A stretch of DNA of 64,000 nucleotides from Zoroaster sp. YZ-2022 (taxonomy: Eukaryota > Echinodermata > Asteroidea > Forcipulatida > Zoroasteridae). The notes beneath the pieces were generated by a model. That model had not been told where the DNA came from. It ran no database searches and saw only the letters and a list, made by a program, of their open reading frames with translations. A program made the translations under genes and the position numbers. Position 1 is the stretch's first letter. Each line of letters starts with the position of its first letter. The stretch spans positions 124,001 through 188,000 of the forward strand of contig CM055822.1 of the NCBI GenBank assembly GCA_029582265.1. The letters are read 5' to 3'. Below, piece after piece: positions 21,466 to 32,689 of this stretch.

Positions 21466-22753
21466 GTAACACACACACAGAAGGTTGCCTTATAACCCTA
21501 TAATAAGGAATAATAAAGCGAACTACAATCAAAGTGACGAAGACACAGGAAGCAATAAATTAATCCAAAAGGATGTAAACATTGTGACGGTTGGACAACA
21601 GGTCAGCATATATTTGAGATATTTTAGAAATATGAACAAATGTTACCATAAATTAAAACCCCCAAAATTTTTGCCAGGTCAGAGAGCAAAATACTACACT
21701 ATAATTATATTAGTAGTTATAAATACAATTGACAATCAGGTACAATATCGGGAAAATTTAGGTTTAATCATTGAAATTTAAAAGATGCATATCTTTATTT
21801 TTCGTCAGTTTTGGTTTAAATCTGTACATTTATCTTGTCCTTGTGAGGTATAAATTAAACTTTCTCTTTTAAACAGGTTATTATCACTAAAATAACTGGA
21901 CCAGGACATATATTTATTTTTCTTACACTCAGTACTCTTTGGTATCTTTTTTTCTCTTTTAATAACTACAAGTAGGTTTATATATTATCAGACATTCCAC
22001 TACAATATTCACTTAGTCCATTTGTCCTTCTTCTTGTTTGTCTCTCACTTGTTATTATTTTTGTCTGTCAGTTAAGTAATAAAGTCAATTCCTTTTGATG
22101 TTTGGTGTTGTAAAGGTGTTCTATGTTAAAGAGCGCATTGTTAAATACAACCCTTGCTGCCACCTGTGCTCATATTATACAATTCTTGCATTCTGTATGT
22201 ATATTGGCTAAAATATTTGTATGGAAATTATTATAATATTGAAATGAATTGAGAAAGAAATATCCAAGCTTTATAAAATTGAATAAATAATTATTAATAC
22301 AGCATGATAAATTAATTTTCTGTATCCCCCACAAATGAACAGTGGGGGGATAGGATACAGCAAGGTGACATAAAATGCGGGCACACACCCCAAACGGAGG
22401 AATTGTACTGCAGGAAAAAAGAGGGGGAACATTGTCAAAAAGGGGCATTCTGCACAAATCGTATGTTAAATGACATCCATGGAGCACTTGTCTCCTTAAA
22501 CTAAATTAGAAAATGACAGGCTCCGTTTACGACAGTCGCATTTATGCATGCATGCACGATATGCAATGCATTTGACAAATATTATTGGGCCCAAAATTTA
22601 CCCCAAAAGTCGTGGCTGGTATCACAATATTTTGCAATTCAAGACATGTTGATCAGAATTTCAAGACGATAAAATATGAGCACTGAGCATGTATATTTAT
22701 TGAGTATCTATCGGCATATTTGATGTATGGTCTTTATTATTGGTGGTAAACAG
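21466..22753 (+). other. Intron between the two discoidin-domain exons
   Basis: Runs from GTAACA to a CAG acceptor at 22751-22753. AT-rich, with no repeats shared with the rest of the window. An open frame at 21485-21781 has no recognisable motif. Confidence 0.45.
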
Positions 22754-22998
22754 GTCGTGCTGCTGTTGCCTGGTGTGCTGGCAAAGGTGACTCCCAGCCC
22801 TGGATACAAGTTGATTTCAATGCCACAGTAGCGGTATCCATCACTGGTCTGATTACACAAGGGCCGTGCCAGCAGTGACGATACTGACCAATGGGTGAAG
22901 AACATTCCAAAATGTGTCTATACGGCAACAAGTGATGGCGGTCAGCTCTGGAGTTTGATGACCGATGACCGACGCAGACGGTGCACCAATGGAGGCAA
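22754..22998 (+). CDS. F5/8 type C (discoidin) domain, second exon, with frameshift
   Basis: Continues the discoidin domain. GRAAVAWCAGKGDSQPWIQVDF matches the family's AWC...D..WIQVDL core (RAAVAWCAGKGDSQPWIQV at about 22756-22812). Then ITGLITQG and, after a one-base shift near 22862, RASSDDTDQWVKN and TSDGGQLWSLMTDD, the strand containing the conserved DQWV motif and a Trp. It ends at a GCAA|GTAATA donor. In another frame the text continues DADGAPMEASNKDYKHTVGQL to a stop near 23049, resembling the next strand of the family, so the exon may really extend there. A second exon end or a decayed gene are both possible. Upstream partner: 21329-21465. Confidence 0.6.
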
Positions 22999-25256
22999 GT
23001 AATAAAGACTATAAGCACACTGTGGGACAATTGATGGATATACTTAAATAGAACAACTTTTAACAGTAACCCAATTATAACTTTATTTCGTGAGCACTGT
23101 AAAGCTTAATAAATTTCATGATTGTATTTGTGAAAATGTAATTTTTAAGACGGTATTTGTTTGTCTTTGCATGAGTCAAACAATATCATTGTTCTGATAA
23201 CCACAAATTTATCATCAATTGCAAACAATCTTCATAATCGTTAGGGCTATCAGCATTAAATTATTTTTGTCGTCAAGCAACAGTTCATCGGTAGCCACTG
23301 ATGGAGACACTCAGGTGAATTACACAAGATTCAGATATACTAAAGGCCCAAGAAGCTATTCGCATTCCCAAACCCAAACCAGTTTTGGGAATACCCACGT
23401 GCATGCGTTTTGAAGTGATAGATGTTATCACTAAAATACAAAACCACAACTTAATAAGAAGTCCACAAACAATTCATGATCACATGTGTTCATGCTACAA
23501 GTGATAATGTGTAGAAGACAGGCATTTCTGACCAAAACACATTACTTGGTCAGCTCTCTGTTATCTGGAGAAAGAAGTTGCGTCGACTTGGGAAGATGCT
23601 ATAGACCAATCCAGCCTTTTTGATCAAAACGCCACGGATTAACCAATACGGTCACGCCGGTCATGCGCTTTGCTTTTTTTGTACGGGTGAGTGTCCGGAC
23701 CTTCAGCGTTGCTAAGGGTGTGATGGGAACTGTTGGAAATTTGCATTCTCCCCTGGTACGATGCACATGCACGTGACCTCCTTCATTTCCCAATGTATGT
23801 ATTTCGCTGAAAACGTCACCTCATGGGAACATTCATACCAAATCCAGGCGTAAACTTATGGATAATTTTTGATGATTAACTTGCTTTTTAGAAATACAAC
23901 TGCCCATAAGGACTGTAATCAGTGAAGTGTGACGCAAACGTTAGTATTGATACTGTCCAATGTAATTCGCCGCACTCTGTGAAATGACGCACTTACCTTT
24001 TGGCTTAGAAAATTTCTCTGAAAACCCTTACAAAACTATGGCGCATTACTGGTTGCAGGTAAACCTCTATCTAGGCTTATGCTTGTTACAAAATATAACC
24101 GCATTAGTAGTGAAATTGTGTTGGGATTTAATTTACTGGAAAGTTAGTGCTTGTGGAAAGGGTGGAAAAGTTGTTTTAACCAGTGATTTTACTAGATAGA
24201 AATATTAAGGGACGTTTTTACATTTCTTTTTCCATTTTTTCACATCTGATATTTTATTGTTTTATGCTGTCAACGAGCAGCTGTTGTCTAGAAACCAAAT
24301 ATATGAATGTTTTGCATTGGCATTGATTTTTGAAATAAATACGGATCCTCCAAAATGGACATATTCCTTTGGGTTGAAAAAGGGACCGAAGACTCATTAA
24401 TTTGTTGAATTATTGAGAATTTTCTGTGCCGCCATAAACTTTGGCAGATTGTGGGGGAGTCAATATACCAGCAGCTCGGTAGCTTTTAGTCCCCAAAGGT
24501 TCGTCATGGCAACCCTGAACATGCACATGAGAAAGAAACCACGGACATGAGTAACAGACGCCCTGAGGCCTTCACCAGTCGGTTCTGTGGTCTTATGTTT
24601 TTTCTTTATACTTTCTACCGATTTGGTAGAGAAATGTTGATATTCATACTGCATTGAAACACAATTTGTTATGGTATCAATGCATGTAATTATAGATCAA
24701 CGCAATATTTTTGCTTACGGTGATTGGTATAAAGAAATTTGCATCCATAAATTATAAATTTTCTTGGAGGTTTATGGATAATTCACCAAAAGAAGCGTCC
24801 TTGGGAACGGACTGGTAAAAGCGATCGCGTGCGTGATCTTCCGGGCGCTTTAGTAGTACAAGTTTCAAGGGGATAAGAAGCAGGTTTAAAGGTACACATC
24901 ACCAGCGCAAATTTGGGGGATAAAAAACGCGTTTTTCGTCACTCTAATAATGAAACGCGACGTCACTGAGCCAGCTTCGTTAACAATGGCGATACACGTT
25001 CAGAAAAAAAAAACGTTAACAAACTCAACTTCCGACCAAAATTCACTCTTCATAAACCCAAGAGCTATCATTTTGAATGTAAATATCGATGAACCATTAA
25101 AAGTTATAAAAATTTTTTGCCGTTGTTAGATTTTTTTCATTCGAAATGCAATTTGAGAAGATTTGTGTTAAAAAGCGTCGCGAAATGGTCAATAAAAAGT
25201 AATATACTAATAGTAATACCACTTGAATTATAAGTTTATAACGTTGGGAAATGATT
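22999..25256. other. No gene recognised
   Basis: About 2.3 kb without a supported exon, RNA or repeat shared elsewhere in the window. Short frames (23219-23413, 23599-23793, 23984-24199) lack motifs and splice context. Further discoidin-gene exons may be hidden here. Confidence 0.4.
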
Positions 25257-27071
25257 ACTTTTTATTGATTGGAATTTTTAAATGGAAAATGAACAAGACG
25301 CATTCATTTAGAAAACTACATATTTCATCTTTTAGCTCGTTTGATTCGTGGGCAATGACGGAAATTTTCAATATAAACGACGTTTTCAGTCCTAAAATAC
25401 GGGTCGATGACCTTACGTGAATCCTACACAGTACGCATGACAAAGTTCGCATCATGTGTGCATAGTCGTACACTGTAGCGCGCGTGTACATGTACATGTA
25501 CACATACATACCTAAATCGCGCGATGATACTGAACACAGTAATAATCACAGTAGTACATTATACAATACACAATAACGTTGAGTACATGTATTTTACATA
25601 CAAGCTACACGTTAATGAAATAGTTTTTCATTGTTACATCAAATCTCTAGAAAATCTTTCATTGGTCCAAGTAGTTCAGGGCCTATTTATTTACATTTTG
25701 GGGTCCATGTATCTAAATGTAATATAAAATAAAGGGAATGTACAACATTGGTATTTGCTACTAACACACATCCTTGTAAAATATAAACACAAACTGTTTA
25801 CATGTTTTTCCCCCATTTTTGATACAACGATTCCTCTTTACTCTAACATGAAAACAAATCTCATTTCTCAGGATGATTGATTACTAGGTTTTAGGATTTA
25901 CCATTGTTGTAACTTCCTTTCCAGCAATTTCATGGTACAGTTTTACAGCATACAATAAATAAGTCATGGGAGTAGTTTGGATTCACATCTCTTTCTTCTT
26001 ACATTTATTTCATTTTTTTCTTTTCCTAGCTTTCAGTTGTTTGTTTTTACTATCACAAAAATAGTAATTTTTAATAAGGAATCACAGCCCTCATAATATT
26101 TTCTCTGGCAACATTGTCACATGTTAATTTTGAGATGTTTGGTAGAGATGGGTACTAATCTTTATATTCACATGTCATACTCATACCTGTCTTTGTTTAC
26201 CTCAGTCTAGTCTGGCAGTCTTTATGCGAACATAACTTTCAGGTACTGAACAGTGCATAAAACCCTTTATTTTCAAATAATACATCATAAATTAACCAGC
26301 TATGCAAGGTTTAATCACATTAAGTGCTTACGTTTTTGATACCACAAAAAGTTGTTTCACCCAGCCCACACAAAACAAGTTCATTGGTATAACTATAAAC
26401 TAAGCAGCACTGATATTATAGGCCTGAGGTGAGATACACAGAAAATATTTTTCAAGAATATTTTGAATCATAACAATGATGTACTGATGAACAGTGTTTA
26501 GCTCCAAAAGGACCAAAAATAAAGAGAGAGCAGAGCCCTAGATGCAAATCAGGCCTAGGCAATGATGAGTTAACTTGAACGTCATAGTGCACTTGATTTA
26601 GGACAGGTTTAGATTCGAAAAATGTTTGCAGATGTACGCAACATCAGATTTATCAGTTCACACTCATCTTTTATTAACACAGAAATCCCGCATGCAATAG
26701 GTACGGCTATTGTTCAGTTTTCTAACACTCAAGATATTACAATTGTTCAACTCCTTGACTCCCACATGCTGTTTTGACACAGACATTGTACTTCCCTGAT
26801 TTACTGAATTTACTGAAGTTTCTCTGGAATCAACATCGGCCCAAAGCTACATTTACATGTATGTCATAAAGTAGAAATTGGTCTACTGGAGGTGCCGTAA
26901 GGTGGCAAGCTGGTACATACTGAATTCAACAGTGCAGGACGTGAAGTTCACGAATGAAAGATCCTCTGCAAAGGTTGATGGCGGGTAAGTATCATGTGTG
27001 TGTGTACAGTGCCATCACACCAACACAATACCAGGAATAAGGACATGCATAAAAGATCTGTCCAAAAGTAA

Positions 27072-28051
27072 TGTCGGGATCTGGCAATTTTAACCTTTAA
27101 TAGGTTGCATAGCCCCTTTTATGCAGAGAACCACCTTAGCGCAGTTTTACTTTGTAATCCCATACTGTATTAATGTAGTGCAACTCAGATTCAGTTTAGT
27201 GATTTTTCATTTAACTTTTTAATAGCAATAGTGATGGAGATTCATTATTATTTATATTATTTTTAATTATGTTATCATCAGGTATTCTAACTCGCTGGAT
27301 TGTGCACAGATGTTTTCATTGGGCGCGTAATAATATCCATTTTGTGAGGGCTGTGGCGTTTGCAGTGTTGTCCTACGTAAAACCAATGTGTGGTAATTAC
27401 ATTGAACGGTAGCCATTGAAGTAAAGTTCCTGCTGACCGGAATAAACCTATGAGAAGAGCGATTAAGTACCTCGATCTTGAAGCCGCTGTTTTCTGTTGG
27501 GATGATGTTAACAGTTGGTGGGAAAAAGTGAATTAATTGTTTATGCATAGTTTGTGGAATCTGGTGAGTTAACTTTTGTTTTACATACCATGGTGTAAAT
27601 CCATTATTTTATTGGTTATAAAAACCAACATACATATAGGCTACTTTTACTGGTATGTGATTCGCTTAGTACTGTACAAATGTATATATGTCTGTATTTG
27701 TTACAACTACTGTAGTACTAGTACTAGTAAAGTATAGACGAGGGTGGACTCTCATTGCCTTAATTCCCAAGTGGTGTCTGGTAAGTCCAAAAAAAGTATT
27801 TATGTTTGTTATATTTCTACAACAAGAGAAGTGATATATATTATTCAGTTTATTGTACTTATGTATTGTTGTCTCTCTGTACTTTTATTGTAGGGGATTT
27901 TATGTGGGTTTTATTTTGTTGTCCAAATAAAATAATCAACTAAAATCATCTTGAGGTTTCATCATTTTGGAGTGTTCCAAATCCGAATCGGAAGGAGTAA
28001 TTCTTCACCCCGGTGTCATTTTACCACACAACCCCAGGACTACCTCGTAGA
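27072..28051. other. 980-bp segment present in block A1 only
   Basis: In A2 the flanks join directly (GATCTGTCAAAAATAG near 52821). In A1 they are separated by this segment, flanked by CAAAA on both sides, which suggests an insertion with a 5-bp duplication. It holds a minus-strand frame of 93 codons (27267-27548) without recognisable motifs. A deletion in A2 is the alternative. Confidence 0.55.
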
Positions 28052-28519
28052 TCACTGACAAAAATAAGAAAAAACATTGTTTTACACATATTTACACATG
28101 TGTAATATACATACATGTAGGATGGACTTCACCTCGTGTATTATTTGCGGTTTTTCATTGTTACACATCAAATCTCTAGACAATCTTTCATTGGTCAAGT
28201 AGTTCAGGAGCATATTTACTTACATTTTAGGGGTCCATGTATCAAAAAATGCAATATAAAATAAAGGGAGATATGTACAACATTGGTGTTGGTACTTAAC
28301 ACATCCTTGTAAAAAATATAAACAAAAACTGTTACATGTTTTTCCGTTTTGACAACGATTCCTCTTTTCCTCTTACATGAAAACTTAAATCATTTCTAGG
28401 ATGATTGATTTATAGGTTTTTAGATTTGCTAATTTCATGGTACAGTTTTGCTACACATACAAAAGAGTTTGCTACTTAAAACAATAAAATATATCTGTAA
28501 AGTCCTGACCATTTCTAAC

Positions 28520-28657
28520 CCATTGCCGGACTGTTTCCTGACATGACATAACTCTTGCAACACTTTGCATTAATCCTACTGTATGCAATATTTCCCCATA
28601 CAGTGATCAAACCATCAGCACACCACAATTGAGGGCGTTCCCATCTAGGAAGATCAG
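28520..28657 (-). CDS. Candidate internal exon in block A1, unknown protein
   Basis: Not recognised as a family. On the minus strand a pyrimidine-rich acceptor (TTTTCTTTTCACAG) leads into 138 bases that are open in one frame and end at ATGG|GTTAGA. The peptide starts DLPRWERPQLWCADG, continues through LITVWGNIAYSRIN and AKCCKSY, and ends VMSGNSPAMG. Cysteines and tryptophans are frequent, and the composition differs from the flanking AT-rich DNA. The exon enters with two bases of a split codon and leaves in phase 1. The homologous position in A2 (about 53272-53410) has lost the frame through several indels, so A1 holds the better copy. A possible upstream 5' exon with a GTAAGT donor lies at 29716. 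Confidence 0.45.
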
Positions 28658-30197
28658 CTGTGAAAAGAAAATTAAACTCAAAAGCTAAAGCATGTTTTAT
28701 TTTTGTTGTATTCAACAACCATTTCCTTGATTTTCATGTGATCACAAATTCTGAAAAGTATCATAAATGATATTCGTTAAATTTAATGATTACGTAAGAC
28801 TAATTACGACGACACCAATGTGAAATTCTATTGAGCTGTAGTGTAAATCCTGAGGACGATCAGAGCATACTGATCGAGAAATGTCGAAGATGTGTAACGT
28901 CCAGTTCTTTTCAGAACTAATTACTACTCACAAAAAGTATTTCACATGGTGTCTGCAAAAATTAGTCTTACTTGTCTATCTTCACCATGCACAAGCTACA
29001 AGTTTTCCCTAAATGTTTGATTGTTGTTTAAATATTATTGAAGTGTCAGCCAACATTATTTAAAGGTAATTTTGCTCATAAACTCTGACATGTCAAGAGA
29101 ATATTGCGATATACACAATTTATAAAGAATACCTGCATGTATTATACATGCATGACATTAGTAGTAGAACATGTTTTTAATGTTTCAGGCCTTAAACATT
29201 GTTGTTCACTGTTCAGACTATTTGTTTGTTTAAAAAAAATTTAAAATTAATCAATTATTTGAATTTCTGAAGCTTAACATTAGATATTACATGATTACGA
29301 GCATCCAATTGATAACACGTCTAACGTTAGCATCATTTTTTTAAATTCAACTAATTGTACTCATGCCTAGGCTTCACTCTCCCTAACGTTACAGACTATA
29401 TTTTACCACTATTTCAAAAGAGTCATGGAGGAAAAATCACGTAAGCATACAGTTTGTTACTTTGTTTACATAAAACGAGGTACCCGCTAGAAATTAGTCA
29501 TCAACGTTTAAAGTAATAGTACCCATTCACTGGCACCCATACCAATACACATTACTGACTCTATCATCAACCTATGCATACTGTATGCATCAACCCTTTA
29601 ATCAGGGTACTGTGTGCTCAATAACACGTTACAACACATTTGACATGTCAAACCGGTTAAAATGCTTATTTTTTAAATCAAAGATTCTCGTAAATTTGTC
29701 TGTTTGCCAGACTTACCTCTAATTAAGTGTGCTAATAATGTCTGTTTTCAACGATGAAGCATCCACTGGTGATGGGAAAAAATTCAGAATATAGTGAAAA
29801 AACTCGCCTTTTGTGGAAGGTTTTTCTCCTGAGGTCTGCATACACCAACTGTTGAAACATGTGGCAGTTAATCGATTCAACGACCTCGAAAAGAGCTATT
29901 AAAAGTGACCTTTTCAGAATAAATAGATTATGCTGACATAAAAAAAAGAACCTAAAAAAGTTTTAGTTAATCACATAATACATTATGCGAAACGAATTGA
30001 TCAAAACACAATTTTTCAGGGGTCACGATAGCCGGGTCCAATTACATTTCCCGAGAACGTTAACGCAACGTTAACGCTCAATTCCTTTAAACGTGCATAC
30101 TATATGGGCGCACGACACACGCTAAACTAGACTCATCAACAGAGGGCGCACTTTTTTGGCGTTGAAACAGCTTCGTGTAACAAATATCATTGTATTA

Positions 30198-30887
30198 CTA
30201 CACGATATTTGGTTACAATGAGATCATGTATCCTGGTGTCATGGGCGGTTTTCGACCGGATAACGGGAAAATTGTTCAGAGCGAAACTAAATGGAATTTA
30301 AAAAAATCATTTAACCAACCTTTTAACATGACAATTTCAGTTCATAACCTGTTAGAAATCCTCGTAGTTGCAGTCTTTCGTTCCGAAAAGATCGTCCGCC
30401 ATTTACAGGTGGTACAGTGTACGCGGGATGGAAGCACCGTCATATGTTTTCGATCACTTTCATTGGACAGCAATTCTACATCAACTTCAGACGCTATTAT
30501 AACGCGCTGAAATGTCTCCAAAAATGGTAAGAAGTGTTGTCCAAACTTCCACTGCCGCTAGTGAGACGATTATTTTAGTTAATAAATAAAGTCAAAAACG
30601 TTTTGACCAGGGAAATGATGGGATCCATTATCCATAACGATGATTTTACAGTTTCAATGGTGAAATCCACACAGGAGGAGCTCAGCAGAGCCTGAGATCA
30701 TTTTGGTCATTTTAGCCTGTACCATTAACTGATGTGTGTGTGAGATATCTTTTTATTTTGTTAATATTGTTCATTGTTATTTTATTGATTGCCTCTTGTA
30801 TATTATATCTTTATTGGGTGTTCGGGTATGTGAGAAAGAAACACCTGCCTTGTTTTCATTCGTTTTTTTTGGTTTTTCTTTTTCTCC
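30198..30887 (+). other. Module B terminal-repeat fragment followed by unique DNA
   Basis: CACGATATTTGGTTACAATG at about 30203 is the outer end of the module B terminal repeat, preceded by a decayed opposite end (AACAAATATCATTG). What follows does not match the module bodies. An open frame 30190-30510 reads through the repeat and is not supported as a gene. AATAAA is present near 30585. Confidence 0.45.
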
Positions 30888-31020
30888 TCTCCTTCTTCTT
30901 CTTCTTCTTCTTCTTCTCCCCATAGATTGTCTACAAAAAAACACGTACTTGCAAACTTCACATGAACTTGAAACTTGGCATATGCTTAGAGCATAACAAG
31001 TGGAGATGAAACACGAGTTG
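30888..31020 (-). mobile_element. Element S, 3' part, minus strand
   Basis: Read in reverse it shows GTTTCATCTC..., GCCAAGTTTCAAGTTCATG, GTTTGCAAGTA, TGTAGACAATC and an (AAG)n tail, the same order as at 48550-48672 and 50205-50345. It is adjacent to satellite units in the same orientation, repeating the association seen on the plus strand at 48-50 kb. Confidence 0.65.
30892..30917 (+). repeat. (CTT)n microsatellite, tail of element S in reverse
   Basis: About eight CTT units. On the minus strand this is the (AAG)n tail of an element S copy. Confidence 0.85.
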
Positions 31021-31039
31021 TGGTATTTAACTGTTTGAC

Positions 31040-31560
31040 CTTACTTCCTGTCAAAACCCGGAGTCAAGTCAAAGTTTAATATTTAAAAGAATCTAGGTTT
31101 AATATTTAAAAATCATATCTCAACAACCACAAGGGGTAAATTGGCATTTTTGTGCACTGCATTGTATGGATTGTTGGTGTTGAAAATATTTACACAAGGT
31201 GAACTAATTGACCTTACTTCCTGTCCCAAACCGGAAGTCAAAGGTTAATATTTAAAAAAATCATATCTCAACAACCACAAGAGGTAAATTGACATTTTTT
31301 GCGCCATTGTATATATTGTTAATTGCTCGAAACTATGTTGCACACAAGATGACCCCAATTTGACCTGCTTCCAGGCCTGTCAAAACCGGCTAAGTCAAAT
31401 TTAATATTAAACAAAATCATATCTCAACAACCACAACAGGTAAATTCACGGTTTTTGCAACATTGGTATCTGAATTGTTCTCAAAATATTTACAAAAACA
31501 TTCTGACGTCATCATCACTACCTGACAAAAATCCGAACACTTAAGTCTAGTTTTATTATT
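31040..31560 (-). repeat. 145-bp satellite, four units, minus strand
   Basis: Reverse-complement copies of the array at 44520-47518: CATATCTCAACAACCACAAG, GTAAATTGACATTTTT and CTTACTTCCTGTC...CCGGAAGTCAAAG recur at about 150-bp spacing. The units are more diverged than in the plus-strand arrays. Confidence 0.8.
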
Positions 31561-32689
31561 TTTTAACTTTTACTTGCTTTTTGAGGGAGCAACACAGCCA
31601 GGAAAGTGGAAGTTTAATATTTCTTGCAACCAACAAAAAGAAATTTTCCTATTCAATGAAAACTGAATATTAGGATTTAACAATGTGTGTTACTAGGTTT
31701 ATTCCTCTTCCTGACTCAACAGGGGGTTCAGGTCCAGACCTAGTAGTTTCCAATTTGGTTTACCATTATTAATTCTGTCATGCAGCGTAGAATATGGAAC
31801 AGAAAGTCCTTGAAAGCCTTTTTAATAGGGACTCCTGACCAACTACAGCCTCATTATGCATTATCAAGAGATTATTGAGAATAACATCTGTAGACGGGCC
31901 CTTTCCCTTTATTGATCTGAGTCTGCAGAAAATAAAATAAATGGAAATATTGCCATTAAAAAAACATCGAATCTGTTCATAAAATAAAAAAATAATTTTG
32001 TTTTTGTCCTTACAGCATAAACAGAATAATAAATAAAATAAAAATGTGTATTATTCTGTTTCCCCAATACAAAAAATTCATTAGCATTCTGATTATCTGG
32101 CAACATATGAATAATATGTGATTTTGGGAGAAAGGAACCTCATCTAGCCAATGAAGCACTTCATTTAAAACAAATGTGGACAGATCATGTTTATTAAAAC
32201 TCATCAGAAATGATCACAGTCTGCAGTAAAACAAAAAAAGAATATAGAATGATATAGTTCCACTTGAGATAAACTTAATTTTATTCCAATATTGTACGCC
32301 ATACAATCCCAAATAACCAACAACATCATCCGTGATCTATCGTGCTACTTTAGAAAATAGAAACTTTATCTGGCAGACAGAAACTTACGTTTAGAATATT
32401 TGACAATGGATTGTGTTTCTTTGACACATTTGATTATTAGTAAAATATTGCATTAGTGATCTATACCAAAAATTAAGCATTATATGAACTTTTGGGTGCT
32501 CACTTACGACAGGGAACTTTATTCTCCAACGTATGTTGAAACCCCTGCCGATGTACCGGGAGCGTGGATGTTACAACAGAACTTCTGGTGCACTGTGGAT
32601 CTCACTGTCTCGCGGTAAAAGGGAATCCAAAGTGGAGATCAAGAAAATACATGTCGATCCGAAAACATATGACGGCACGGAAACAATCA
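31561..32689. other. No gene recognised
   Basis: Unique AT-rich DNA. A 63-codon plus-strand frame at 32533-32724 runs into the module B terminal repeat and lacks motifs, so it is not called. Confidence 0.4.

Larger units (their letters stand above)
25257..30175 (+). repeat. Duplicated block A, copy 1 (A1)
   Basis: Matches 51356-54790 in the same order and orientation from GGAAAATGAA...GACGCATTC to AACGCTCAATTCC, with frequent small indels. A1 is longer, chiefly because 27072-28051 is absent from copy 2. It ends inside a truncated element S (from about 30065), cut by a terminal repeat of module B at about 30180. A1 contains a well-formed minus-strand exon (28520-28657) that is damaged in A2. 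Confidence 0.85.

Noticed and set aside
22708..23030. Minus-strand frames of 65 and 97 codons
   Set aside because: Antisense of the discoidin-domain exon.
28960..29010. Short minus-strand exon candidate (KTCSLCMVKIDK) with GTAAGA donor
   Set aside because: Its phase does not join the exon at 28520-28657, and the acceptor is weak.
29717..29860. Minus-strand first exon with ATG and GTAAGT donor
   Set aside because: The frame stops before the donor and is not kept in block A2; at most an untranslated exon.
30190..30510. 106-codon plus-strand frame
   Set aside because: Starts inside the module B terminal repeat and shows no motif or splice signals; probably chance.
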